Origin: Bacteroidales bacterium
GTDB lineage: Bacteria; Bacteroidota; Bacteroidia; Bacteroidales; P3
Length of the DNA stretch: 36,179 nt
NCBI GenBank assembly: GCA_017477025.1
Contig: JAFUYA010000023.1
Span: forward strand, 1-36,179
Direction: 5' to 3'
This document shows positions 9,501 through 16,453 of the stretch, in pieces. The position numbers and the translations under genes were made by a program. How positions within the stretch are numbered: the first letter of the stretch is position 1; each line of letters starts with the position of its first letter. A model generated the notes under the pieces. It was given only the letters and a program-made list of their open reading frames with translations. It ran no database searches and was not told where the DNA came from.

Positions 9501-10807
9501 TTTTTGGTATGTCAGATATTAACAAGTGGGCTCCAGGATGGGGATTTATCTTGGGAAGTCAGAAAGATATCATGCCTGATGCGATACGCAACGGATGGCT
9601 TACAAAAGACACATTATTTAACTCTGCATTTGTTCAAAAACACAACGAAACTGTTACCGGACAAATAAAAATAGAACCTGCTAAAGATTTCAATATAGAC
9701 CTGTCATTCAAACGTACCAGAACGGAGCAATACTCTTCTTATTACAAATTTAACGATGAATTAGGAGATATTGCTGGACCGTTGTCTGCATATCGCAACG
9801 GAACATTCTCAATCAGTATTATAGCTCTGGGTACAATGTTCAGCGGTAGTGATAAAGACAATATAAGTAAAGTGTTTGAACAATTCTTAAAAAACAGACA
9901 AACGATAGCACATCGTCTGGCAGATAAGAATAAAGGATACAACAGCGATTATTCAGGAGAAGAAATTTGGGATACGGTTTCTAATCAATATTGGCCTGAC
10001 GGCTATAACTCATCTTCTCAACAGGTTCTTATTCCTTCTTTCTTGGCTGCATATTTAAACAAGGATGCATCGTCACAAAGTCTGTCTCCGTTCATAAAGA
10101 TGCCTATGCCTAACTGGAGAATTACATGGACAGGTTTGGGAAAACTTGATTGGGTAAAAAAATGGGCAAATTCAATCACTCTATCCTCAAACTATACATG
10201 TAACTACAATATTACCTCTTTTTATACTAATACATCCGTGCCTGATGTAAGTCAATACGATTACGGAACTGAATGGGTAAGGAACAGTCTTAACAGTAAT
10301 TTTATTCCTAAACATACAATAGATCAAATAGCTATTGCAGAACAACTCAGCCCGTTGCTGAAGATAGATATCAATCTGAAAAACTCTTTCCAATTAAATT
10401 TTGAGGTTCGTAAGGACAGAAATCTAAATCTTTCATTCTCCAATAATCAATTAACGGAAGTAACTCGTAACGGATTGGTAATAGGCGGCGGTTACAGGTT
10501 TAAAGACGTAAGAGTACAAGTCCGTACGGGCAATGGAAACTCACGTGAATTTAAAAGCGATATTTTTGTAAAGGCTGACTTGTCAGTAACGAGTAACAAA
10601 ACCGTATTGAGAAAAATTGACCAGAATGTTAATCTGATATCTGCAGGAAGTAAAGTTGCCACACTGAATCTTTCAGGAGAGTATTCACTGACTGAAAAAA
10701 TAATATTGAAAGCGTTTTTTGATATGACTATTAATACTCCTTACATTTCATCTTCATACCCGAATTCAACTACAGAGGGAGGTTTTTCAGTAAAGATTAT
10801 ATTGTAG
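3575..10807 (+). CDS. sprA: SprA/Sov, outer-membrane translocon of the type IX secretion system
   Basis: SprA (Sov in Porphyromonas) is a giant outer-membrane beta-barrel that forms the pore of the type IX secretion system. It carries folded cargo with C-terminal sorting domains to the surface and, in gliding species, motility adhesins. The protein is 2410 residues, close to the roughly 2400-2500 typical of the family. I chose the ATG at 3575 rather than the in-frame TTG at 3533. It gives a clean signal peptide (MIKKLLVIITVFYATFGIIS) and avoids overlap with ruvA. The chain is rich in Tyr, Asn and Asp and in alternating amphipathic strands. It contains the family's 'PSGALDLKFAI' region near residue 170 and ends in a beta-strand ('GGFSVKIIL') as outer-membrane barrels do. 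No frameshift or internal stop is seen. Partner genes (sprE, sprT, gldK-N, porV) are not in the window. Confidence 0.96.
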   Translation: MIKKLLVIITVFYATFGIISVEGNCGNVSSLTDNNIFDIFTSANQPDSLKFPLKDSVESPLYLKNPSNITETVEYDAERNEYILVKKIGDVILEQRALTFEEYQQYDMDKMIDSYWQTKNKTVSSSASSSKSDGSLSSLIPAMRVNSDWFETIFGGQEINIRPSGALDLKFAIVNNRNENMSLSENRRSTTSFDFDEDIQLNVQAQIGTAINFNLNYNTGATFDFEKELFKLKYEGKEDDIVQLLEAGNISFSLPTSLITGVQNLFGIRGKFKFGNLMLDAVISQQKSESQSITVQNGAQSQEFNFKADEYEDNKHFFLAQYFYDNYNKSMESFPVLNSNIIIKKVEVWRTNVGSAVNNNRNIVAFADLGEKNPFGTMPYITNPNGTEIPDNYLSNDLLNVVDKNSLRSINSVSSYLQGMGFVSGQNFEKVESARKLNPSEYTVNEKLGFISLTQGLSNDQVLAVAFQYQIVGDSTVYQVGEFSDDGIADPNTLVVKLLKSSTLNTRNPMWKLMMKNVYWIGSSQIAQEDFRLNILYLSEESGVQTGYFTEGDYKGIPLLQVFGLDRMDNQQNMLPDGVFDFVSGTEIGAGTINAARGLIYFPTVEPFGKDLRAKLNNDELADKYCFDSLYTLTKSQAMQYTEKDKFYLEGRYRSSSSGGEISLGAVNVPQGSVTVMAGGIKLQEGVDYTVDYAMGRVRIINSAYLSSGTPITVSTESNTTFSMVTKRMLGIRGTYTVSPELSLGATIMNLHESPLTTKVNYGEEPINNTLAGFDIHLTKSVPFITKILNWLPFYDTKAQSNLVFEGEVATFLPGNSSAIGRSGIAYIDDFETSKRSYDLKSVYSWHLASTPQDFNTSNSMFPETFKNSGLAYGFNRAKIAWYSIDDNFYTGAAPSNISKDDISQPYARLVRQSEIYPNKDIVEGTPTDLHTLDIAFYPSERGPYNYDTVSVWSKGLNEDGLLASPQTRWGGIMRKIDATDFDAANIEYIEFWLMDPFIDNDQSEGGKLYFNLGDISEDILRDGRKSYENGLPTTAVVTDVDTTIWGRVPRLQSVVNAFSNEDNSRPYQDIGYDGLNSSDEQTFFAEYLNKIQSQLNAEAYNKIFEDPSADDYSYFRSSDYDRNNVKVTDRYKKYNNPEGNSAVTNSGESTQSSSLPNVEDINQDNTLSEAENYYEYEIDLRPDRMNVGENYITDIQTARNISLPNGQKTDCKWYQFRIPIREPSRKVGTINGYQSIRFMRTFLRGFTEPVILRFGTLELVSAEWRKYDDNLLSVGAYPPSVHDENTTFTVGTVNIEENGKRSPIPYNLPPGIDRELMYSTTSATQQNEQAMSLKVANLGDGDARAVYKTMDYDMRQYKKLKLFVHGEQMNENDSYKDGEVSVFIRLGADFVSNYYEYEMPIKLTPWYTSAIDRNIIWPADNEIEINLDSLVKVKERRNMLVRSGNIDYSNNVQYTEYKGNRKITVLGNPNIADVKVFMLGIRNPKKQSPHDEDDMLPKSVEVWVNELRLTDFNKKAGWAARGSMRTNLADLGDLALSGSYRSAGFGTIEQKISTISQDNTGAFDVATNLELGKFFPDNFGLRIPFHFDYSKTVSNPRYNPLDPDVLLKNDLLSYRSEKERDSIRHMVQDYTTITNFSLMNLRKERMGTSALHRHFYDVENFTLSYSYSKIYRRNIDIDHNQQLQNRLILNYQYEAQTKGWKPFVKMPLFKGKSWAILRDFTLNYIPKSITFKSDMLRDYQETLNRSKSQGLVIMEPYFYKNFYWNREYGFKYDITNSLRAEYSSTMNSLIEEPRGRIDTREKKDSVWQSITDLGKAMQFTQNIRLNYNAPISKIPALNWVRLNGNYTAQYTFQGSTNATESLGNTIENSMRINATGSLAFATLYNKFSFIKKAYESRDKKRGLQMTPRTPVRPNTTKDNKNTNVKDSTDSVQNKNYLKEFMYFSIRLLTSVKNASFNYSLTDGTYIPGFMPRARFFGMSDINKWAPGWGFILGSQKDIMPDAIRNGWLTKDTLFNSAFVQKHNETVTGQIKIEPAKDFNIDLSFKRTRTEQYSSYYKFNDELGDIAGPLSAYRNGTFSISIIALGTMFSGSDKDNISKVFEQFLKNRQTIAHRLADKNKGYNSDYSGEEIWDTVSNQYWPDGYNSSSQQVLIPSFLAAYLNKDASSQSLSPFIKMPMPNWRITWTGLGKLDWVKKWANSITLSSNYTCNYNITSFYTNTSVPDVSQYDYGTEWVRNSLNSNFIPKHTIDQIAIAEQLSPLLKIDINLKNSFQLNFEVRKDRNLNLSFSNNQLTEVTRNGLVIGGGYRFKDVRVQVRTGNGNSREFKSDIFVKADLSVTSNKTVLRKIDQNVNLISAGSKVATLNLSGEYSLTEKIILKAFFDMTINTPYISSSYPNSTTEGGFSVKIIL

Positions 10808-10859
10808 TATAAATTATACTAATATAATAATTTGCGTCATATTTACTAAAAGAAAGGAA

Positions 10860-11813
10860 ATGAAAGAAAAGATTTTATTCATCATAAATCCGATTTCAGG
10901 AATTGGAAAACAGAAAACGGTAGAGACGTCTTTAGAGAAGTGTTTGAATAAAGACAGATTTGAATATACTATCGCATATACAGAATATGCACATCATGCG
11001 ACCGAAATAGCACGTAAGGCCTCGGAACACGGATTTGATACCGTTGTTGCTGTCGGCGGGGACGGAAGTGTTAATGATTGCGTACGCGGCCTCATCGGAA
11101 GCAATGTAAAAATGGGTATCATTCCGGCAGGAAGCGGCAACGGTTTAGCTCGTTGCCTTCATATTCCGCTTGATACCGATAAAGCAATCAGTGTTATCAA
11201 CAACTGTAAGTGTATAAATATGGATACCGTTAATGTTAATGGTTATGATTACGCATCTATTGCAGGAATAGGTTTTGATGCATTGATAGCAAAACTCTTT
11301 GACGGCAATAAAACACGGGGATTTCAATCCTATATGAAACTTATATTACAAGAATATTTCAATTATACCCCAAGAAAATACAAACTTATCATTGATAACA
11401 AAGAAGTCGAGTGCAACGCTTTGTTTATTTCCTTTGCAAATAGCAATCAGTTCGGATACAATGCCGTTGTTGCTCCTAAAGCATTAGTAAATGACGGATT
11501 ATTGGATGTCAGTATTGTAGAAAAAGTCCCGTTAGCTCTTGCTCCACTGGTAGTTCAATTTTTGTTCTTCCGAAAGTTTGATAAAAGTCCGTATGTACGT
11601 ACGTATTCAGCACGAAATGTAAAGGTAATAAACTTTGAAGACGAATTGCTGAATTTAGACGGAGAGCCTGTTGAAATCAAACAGAATATACTTGAATTTA
11701 AAATTAATCCGTCCTCCTTGAACGTTATAATACCGAATAAAAAACTCAGTGAACAACTCCCGCATGAAAACAAAATTGCAGAGTTAGTCCGACAAATTAA
11801 AGAAAATATATGA
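10860..11813 (+). CDS. YegS/BmrU-family lipid kinase (diacylglycerol kinase catalytic domain)
   Basis: This 317-residue enzyme belongs to the diacylglycerol/sphingosine kinase fold, which phosphorylates a lipid alcohol from ATP at the inner membrane. The nucleotide-binding signature GGDGSVND lies at 66-73, and GSGNGLAR at 91-98 is the second family motif. The C-terminal beta-sandwich ends with 'LNLDGEP'-type sequence near 275. An AAAGAAAGGAAATG start region supports the ATG at 10860. The gene starts 52 bp after sprA and overlaps the next gene by 4 nt (ATGA), so it is translationally coupled to the SUI1-like gene. The lipid substrate cannot be read from sequence: diacylglycerol, ceramide and undecaprenol are all possible. 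Confidence 0.9.
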   Translation: MKEKILFIINPISGIGKQKTVETSLEKCLNKDRFEYTIAYTEYAHHATEIARKASEHGFDTVVAVGGDGSVNDCVRGLIGSNVKMGIIPAGSGNGLARCLHIPLDTDKAISVINNCKCINMDTVNVNGYDYASIAGIGFDALIAKLFDGNKTRGFQSYMKLILQEYFNYTPRKYKLIIDNKEVECNALFISFANSNQFGYNAVVAPKALVNDGLLDVSIVEKVPLALAPLVVQFLFFRKFDKSPYVRTYSARNVKVINFEDELLNLDGEPVEIKQNILEFKINPSSLNVIIPNKKLSEQLPHENKIAELVRQIKENI

Positions 11814-12160
11814 AGAAATTAACCAGTTTATCAGAATTGAATAATCTTAATATTGTATATTCTACCAATTCCGAATACGAGCCTATTGAGGAATGTCAGG
11901 AAACTCAAACTCTTCCTAACAGGCAACAAAAGTTATACATTTCCTTGGATAAGAAACAAAGAGGAGGAAAAAAAGTTACTCTAATTGAAAATTTTATAGG
12001 AAATGAAGAAGATCTTCTTAATCTTGGGAAACTATTAAAAACCAAATGCGGTGTTGGAGGAAGTGTAAAAGACGGAATAATAATAATTCAGGGCGATTTC
12101 AGAGATAAAATTTCAGATATTCTATCCAAAGACGGATATCAAATCAAACGTAAAGGATAA
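11810..12160 (+). CDS. SUI1/eIF1-family translation initiation factor-like protein (YciH type)
   Basis: This small protein of 116 residues has the SUI1 fold in its C-terminal two thirds (about 38-114). The basic 'KQRGGKKVTLIENF' segment and the 'LKTKCGVGGSVKDGIIIIQGD' segment are family hallmarks. Eukaryotic eIF1 monitors start-codon choice. The bacterial YciH homologue binds the ribosome, but its role is less clear. The N-terminal 35 residues are low in conserved features. The start overlaps the lipid kinase stop (ATGA), so the two are co-translated. Confidence 0.9.
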   Translation: MKKLTSLSELNNLNIVYSTNSEYEPIEECQETQTLPNRQQKLYISLDKKQRGGKKVTLIENFIGNEEDLLNLGKLLKTKCGVGGSVKDGIIIIQGDFRDKISDILSKDGYQIKRKG

Positions 12161-12255
12161 TTAAGGATTCGGCATCGTATTTTTTATATTTACAGATTCA
12201 AAAACGATACTTATTAGTAGATGAAAATAAAAGATATGATTTTTCCGCAAAAAAG

Positions 12256-12286
12256 TTGTCATTTTATTTTTTTTATTTATTTTTGC
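12256..12286 (+). promoter_or_regulatory. Promoter of the sigma factor gene
   Basis: TTG at 12256-12258, a 19-bp spacer and TATTTTTGC at 12278-12286 fit the Bacteroidota primary promoter exactly. The predicted leader to the ATG at 12384 is about 90 nt. The gene therefore appears to be transcribed by the housekeeping sigma. Confidence 0.7.
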
Positions 12287-12383
12287 AAATCAAATCATTA
12301 GGTACAACCAAAAAGTAAGCATATGAAGTGTATAAGATTATTATTTTTATAAGTAAAAGCAAAATCCATAAAATAATATTCTT

Positions 12384-12974
12384 ATGAAAACTATAGATAA
12401 CAGAACGGATTACGAACTGGTGATGGCATATCAAAACGGAGAACAACAAGTTTTTAGAACTCTGTTGGAACGTCATCAACAGAAAGTTTATAATTATATT
12501 TTGTCCTTAGTAAAGGACAAGTCTTTGGCTGATGATATTTTTCAAGAAACTTTCATTAAGGTAATAAATACATTACGCAGCGGAACATATCACGATGAAG
12601 GGAAATTTATCCAATGGGTTATGCGTATTGCACATAACATAGTTATTGACTATGTCCGCAAGAACCAGAAATTCCGCACTGTTTATTCCACGGAAGATTA
12701 TAACATCTTTGATATGATGAATCATCCTGATTTATCTAAGGAAGATCAGATGGTAAAAGATCAGATTTATAGAAATATCCGTTTTCTAATCAAACAACTT
12801 CCCAAAGAGCAACGCAGGGTTCTTATTATGAGACACTATGCAGATATGTCTTTTAAGGAAATTGCAGAAAAAACAGGTGTCAGTATCAATACAGCTTTGG
12901 GTAGAATGCGTTATGCTCTTATCAACATGAGAAGATTGGCTGAGAAACATTCGTTGTCCTTGTCTATGAATTAA
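12384..12974 (+). CDS. RNA polymerase sigma-70 family factor, ECF-type
   Basis: The 196-residue protein has sigma region 2 at about 24-95 and region 4 at about 135-187, and lacks regions 1 and 3, as ECF sigma factors do. Region 2 carries 'LADDIFQETFIKV' and the DNA-melting segment 'WVMRIAHNIVIDYVRK'. Region 4 carries the helix-turn-helix 'MSFKEIAEKTGVSINTALGRMR'. It would recruit RNA polymerase to a dedicated promoter set. No transmembrane anti-sigma gene lies beside it, unlike FecI/FecR pairs. The nearest downstream gene is a 57-residue ORF beyond a hairpin terminator. The gene has its own primary-type promoter. Confidence 0.93.
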   Translation: MKTIDNRTDYELVMAYQNGEQQVFRTLLERHQQKVYNYILSLVKDKSLADDIFQETFIKVINTLRSGTYHDEGKFIQWVMRIAHNIVIDYVRKNQKFRTVYSTEDYNIFDMMNHPDLSKEDQMVKDQIYRNIRFLIKQLPKEQRRVLIMRHYADMSFKEIAEKTGVSINTALGRMRYALINMRRLAEKHSLSLSMN

Positions 12975-12995
12975 ATCTGTACGTTAGATATTAAT

Positions 12996-13040
12996 AAAAA
13001 AAAGGCTTGCTAATGTAATTGCGTTAACAAGTCCTTTTTT
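12996..13040 (+). terminator. Rho-independent terminator after the sigma factor gene
   Basis: An A-run and GGCTTGCTAA are complemented, with one bulge, by TTAACAAGTCC and a T-run. The stem of about 15 bp followed by T6 lies 20 nt after the sigma stop codon. Confidence 0.75.
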
Positions 13041-13114
13041 CATTAGTTTTATACAATAAGACAGATAAATCTTCGTTATTTGAATGTAATTGAACTTTTA
13101 ACTAAATCAAAGAA

Positions 13115-13288
13115 ATGGAAGAGTTATACATTTTTTCTGAATTGACAATGTGGGAGAATGATTTGTTGTTAGCAGAGAAAAATGAGCAACCATCTCAAAG
13201 AGTTATTGAAGCTTTAATAGATTACTCGCTGACAAAAGAGATTTATTCCCCGACTTTGAATAAAAACATCGCAATAGGAATCAATTAG
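13115..13288 (+). CDS. Small protein of 57 residues between sigma factor and DAHP synthase
   Basis: The frame runs ATG 13115 to TAG 13286-13288 and encodes a 57-residue acidic, soluble-looking protein (begins MEELYIFSELTMW, later 'PSQRVIEALIDYSL', ends 'NIAIGIN'). I see no signal peptide or membrane segment. The stop is followed after one base by the DAHP synthase ATG (TAGTATG), a spacing typical of translational coupling, which is the best evidence that it is translated. A 'PS..vI..il.YS' segment recurs, as I recall, in small Bacteroidota proteins near ECF sigma genes, but I cannot confirm that here. Function unknown. Confidence 0.6.
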   Translation: MEELYIFSELTMWENDLLLAEKNEQPSQRVIEALIDYSLTKEIYSPTLNKNIAIGIN

Positions 13289-13289
13289 T

Positions 13290-14315
13290 ATGTTATTGGT
13301 TTGTGGTCCTTGCAGTGCCGAGTCTTTTGAGCAGGTGTATCAGACAGCAACAGCAGTAAAAGATGTTGGTGTTGATTATTTCAGGGCCGGTCTTTGGAAG
13401 CCTCGTACCCGTCCCAACGGATTTGAAGGAGTCGGTGAGCGGGGTGTATATTGGATGAAGCAAATTCAACAAGAACTAAATTTAAAAATTTGCACTGAAG
13501 TTGCAAATCCCTACATGGCTGAGACTTGTTTAAAAAATAATTTCAATGCTGTCTGGATTGGTGCAAGGACAACGCAGAATCCTTTTGTAGTTGAAGACAT
13601 TGCTTCATGTTTGGACGGAAGTGATGTAGTTGTTATGGTCAAAAATCCCTTAAACCCGGATATAAAATTATGGCTTGGAGCCATCGAACGTTTCGAAAAA
13701 CACTCCATAACAAACATTATTGCAATTCATAGAGGTTTTTCGCTTACATACAATAAATACAGACAAAGTCCTCTATGGCGAATCCCTTTAGAATTAAAAC
13801 GCCGAAGACACGATATTCCTGTATTATGTGATCCTTCCCATATTGCCGGTCACACGGATTACGTAAAAGAAATTGCAACCACTGCTATATCCACAGGATT
13901 TGACGGACTTATGATAGAAACACACATAAAGCCTTCTGACGCTTTAACTGATTCCATGCAACAACTGACCGTAAATCAACTCAAATCTCTGATACAATCT
14001 CTTCCGCAGGTTATCTCTGAATCAAAAGAAGATGCAAGATTAAATTCTTTAAGAAATCAAATAGACGATATAGACAATTCCATTATCACTGCATTAAGTG
14101 AAAGAATGTCCGTAAGCAGAGAAATTGCAAAAATAAAGAAACAACACAACTTGGCTGCATTTCAATCTAACAGATGGGAAAAGGTTCTGACAAATATTCT
14201 CAAAGAAGCTGCAGTGAACCATTTGGACATTAATTTTGTGAAAGAGTTGTATGAAATAATACATCAGGAATCAATAAAGGAACAAAACTTAATAATCAAT
14301 AAATCAAATATATAA
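13290..14315 (+). CDS. Bifunctional DAHP synthase / chorismate mutase
   Basis: The N-terminal domain (1 to about 245) condenses phosphoenolpyruvate and erythrose 4-phosphate in the first step of the shikimate pathway. It shows CGPCSAES at 5-12, 'RAGLWKPRTRPNGFEG' at 32-47 and 'CDPSHIAGH' near 180, which mark the short AroF/KdsA-like class. The C-terminal domain (about 248-341) is an AroQ-type chorismate mutase ('LRNQIDDIDNSIITALSERM', then 'REIAKIKKQ'), which converts chorismate to prephenate. This fusion is standard in Bacteroidota, where the mutase part can mediate feedback control. The N-terminus is about 12 residues shorter than in many relatives. An in-frame stop a few codons upstream rules out a longer start. 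Translation is probably coupled to the 57-residue ORF upstream. Confidence 0.95.
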   Translation: MLLVCGPCSAESFEQVYQTATAVKDVGVDYFRAGLWKPRTRPNGFEGVGERGVYWMKQIQQELNLKICTEVANPYMAETCLKNNFNAVWIGARTTQNPFVVEDIASCLDGSDVVVMVKNPLNPDIKLWLGAIERFEKHSITNIIAIHRGFSLTYNKYRQSPLWRIPLELKRRRHDIPVLCDPSHIAGHTDYVKEIATTAISTGFDGLMIETHIKPSDALTDSMQQLTVNQLKSLIQSLPQVISESKEDARLNSLRNQIDDIDNSIITALSERMSVSREIAKIKKQHNLAAFQSNRWEKVLTNILKEAAVNHLDINFVKELYEIIHQESIKEQNLIINKSNI

Positions 14316-14369
14316 ATAAATACTTCATAAAAAATTGACAAAAATATATGCGATTTTTTATTTTTGTTG

Positions 14370-14377
14370 TAAATTTG
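14370..14377 (+). promoter_or_regulatory. -7 element of the small lipoprotein gene
   Basis: TAAATTTG matches the -7 consensus and lies 65 bp before the ATG at 14443. A TTGACA at 14335-14340 is too far upstream (32 bp) to be the -33 box, so only the -7 box is assigned. Confidence 0.5.
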
Positions 14378-14442
14378 TGCTTTGAAAAGAGAATACTTTA
14401 AGTATTAAATAATTTAATTAATTAATTAAAAAAGTAAAAAAA

Positions 14443-14886
14443 ATGAAAATCAAACATTTATTATTAGGTGCAGCTATCGTAGCACTTATGGCTTCCTGCG
14501 GAGGAAAGACTACAGAAACAACAACTGAATCTGTTGCTGAAACGGTAGCAGAGCAAGTTGAAGAGACTATAACTGAAGAAGTTCCTGCAGCAGAACCTGT
14601 TGCTCAAACGGCAGCTCCTGCTGCAAAAAAGACTACTACAGTTAAAGAAACTAAACCGGCAGTTGATCCTTGCGAAGCTGTAGTTAAAAATTACGAAAAA
14701 TGGTCTGACCAGTTAGTTGCTGCAAACAAAGCAAAAGAACAAAAGACCGGTGCTGCATTGAAAGAGTATGCAATGTTAGTAAAACAAGCAAGTGCTATGC
14801 ATTCTTCTATCGAAAATTGCAAAAACAATCCTGATTACAAAACTCGTATTGCAAATGCAATGATCGCAGCTAAGAAGTGCTATTAA
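14443..14886 (+). CDS. Small lipoprotein with low-complexity linker
   Basis: The 147-residue product has a lipoprotein signal peptide with lipobox LMASC, giving lipidated Cys19. After GGK comes a Thr/Glu/Ala/Pro-rich linker without aromatic residues (about 22-75). The C-terminal domain (about 76-147) is helical and contains three cysteines ('VDPCEAV', 'IENCKN', 'AKKCY'). The linker probably extends the C-terminal domain away from the membrane. It stands alone, with its own promoter and a strong terminator. No enzyme motif is seen and I do not recognise a named family. Confidence 0.85.
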   Translation: MKIKHLLLGAAIVALMASCGGKTTETTTESVAETVAEQVEETITEEVPAAEPVAQTAAPAAKKTTTVKETKPAVDPCEAVVKNYEKWSDQLVAANKAKEQKTGAALKEYAMLVKQASAMHSSIENCKNNPDYKTRIANAMIAAKKCY

Positions 14887-14903
14887 TAGCAGGTCATTTT
14901 ACA

Positions 14904-14954
14904 AAAAAGCAGAAAGACTCCGGAATGAAATACTCCGGAGTCTTTCTTGTTTTA
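14904..14954 (+). terminator. Rho-independent terminator of the lipoprotein gene
   Basis: A perfect 14-bp stem (14911-14924 with 14934-14947) sits between an A-run and TTGTTTTA, 18-24 nt after the stop. The A-rich left flank could also let it work leftward. Confidence 0.85.
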
Positions 14955-15010
14955 TCAAGAAAGTAACATTTAGAATGTTCAAATAAAAATATACCTCAAC
15001 TACATGATAT

Positions 15011-15056
15011 AGAAAAGTATGTCTGCATTCCTTTTTAATATACAGACATACTTCTC
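15011..15056 (-). terminator. Hairpin downstream of the ABC permease operon
   Basis: Eleven perfectly paired bases (AAGTATGTCTG at 15015-15025 with 15043-15053), plus further weak pairs, enclose a 17-nt loop about 50 nt beyond the permease stop. There is no strong U-run on the minus strand, so this may be a processing or attenuated terminator. Confidence 0.5.
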
Positions 15057-15103
15057 AATTGAATCGTAAACTAACCATTATTTACACTTCTCTCTCATAA
15101 ATC

Positions 15104-16453
15104 CTATTTCTTTTTTATCCATTTCAGTACATCCGGATATTTAATTTGCTTTCCGTAAGTTAATATACCGCTTCTATAAATTTTTGCAGCAATGAACAAT
15201 GCCAAAATTACGGTTAAAATCAATAAAAATACCGAAAGAACAATCTGCCATACGGCAACACCGAACGGAATTCTTACAAGCATTATCAAAGGTGATGTAA
15301 AAGGAATAATACTCAACCATTGAGCGATGGAAGACGAAGGATCGTTCATTACCATAGGCAAACAAACTATTGCAAGTATCAACGGAACGGTAATAGGTAA
15401 AGTAAACTGCCCCGCATCTGCATCATCGTCCACCATACTTCCCACTGCTCCGAATAAAGAACCGTAAAGCAGGTAGCCGAGTAAGAAATAGACTAAAAAC
15501 ATTGACAAAACCAATGGAAAATTAATGGATTGCAAACTTTGAACTGCTTTTTGTGCAGTGCTTTGTTCCATATCCAAAGCATTAAGTTTGTCTGCCGTTA
15601 CCACTCTTTCGTTTAATTCAATCTTTTCTTTATCATTAACTTTAAAAATATCAGGTTGTGCAACCTTAACACCTGTTATAAGAATCAAACTCAATACAAT
15701 CCATAACGCAAATTGAGTCAAACCTACAAGTGCAACGGCAATAATCTTTCCAAACAACAAATGAATACTCTTAACACTTGATACCAAGACTTCAACTATA
15801 CGCGATGTTTTTTCTTCACTTACACTTCGCATAATCTGTCCGCCGAACAGAAAGATAAAGAAATATATCATAAAACCAAGTACGGCACCCAAAATCATTT
15901 TAACTTCTGAATACGATTCCTTCCCTGTCCTTATATCCGTAATATATGACGCTATTTGCGGATCATTTACAATAGCAATATCCTCTTTACTCATATTGTA
16001 ATTGACCATAAGAACGGAATTCTTGAATATTTGTTCGGTTTGAGTCTGTACATTTTCTTTTGCCTCAACACTCGGTTCATTGTCGGCAAAGTAATAAAAT
16101 GTTTTAATAGGAGGTTTATCATTTGATTTAACTATCTCAACCACCATATCAACCTTACCGTCTTTCAAATCTTTTTGTGCTGCGGCAACATCCTTGTTAT
16201 AAGAGAATACCACCTTTTCATTACTTTTGTACTTACCTTCAAAGAAGGCAATAGTATCACCGTTAATTACCGTCTTCGGAGTTGAATCTACAATTACTAC
16301 ATCATAACTTGTAGTCGAATTTTTCATCAACAACGCAGGTAGAAACATTAAAAGAACTAACAACAGCGGTCCTAAAACGGTTAAGGCGACAAATGATTTC
16401 TTTTTTACCTTGGATAAATATTCTCTTTTTATTATTATAAACAACTTATTCAT
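15104..16453 (-). CDS. ABC-2 type transporter permease (NatB-like)
   Basis: This 449-residue inner-membrane protein has the NatB/ABC-2 layout. A first membrane helix (about 21-45) is followed by a large extracytoplasmic domain (about 46-185). Then come five or so helices (about 190-210, 230-262, 310-332, 355-378, 392-425). It would form the channel of an efflux ABC transporter. The ATG overlaps the ATPase stop by 4 nt, showing coupling. The substrate is unknown; NatAB exports Na+ in Bacillus, but the family also moves drugs and other compounds. Confidence 0.9.
   Translation of the reverse strand: MNKLFIIIKREYLSKVKKKSFVALTVLGPLLLVLLMFLPALLMKNSTTSYDVVIVDSTPKTVINGDTIAFFEGKYKSNEKVVFSYNKDVAAAQKDLKDGKVDMVVEIVKSNDKPPIKTFYYFADNEPSVEAKENVQTQTEQIFKNSVLMVNYNMSKEDIAIVNDPQIASYITDIRTGKESYSEVKMILGAVLGFMIYFFIFLFGGQIMRSVSEEKTSRIVEVLVSSVKSIHLLFGKIIAVALVGLTQFALWIVLSLILITGVKVAQPDIFKVNDKEKIELNERVVTADKLNALDMEQSTAQKAVQSLQSINFPLVLSMFLVYFLLGYLLYGSLFGAVGSMVDDDADAGQFTLPITVPLILAIVCLPMVMNDPSSSIAQWLSIIPFTSPLIMLVRIPFGVAVWQIVLSVFLLILTVILALFIAAKIYRSGILTYGKQIKYPDVLKWIKKK

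Noticed and set aside
14335..14377. TTGACA as -35 box of the lipoprotein gene
   Set aside because: The spacing of 32 bp to the -7 box is too long for either the Bacteroidota or the E. coli promoter type.
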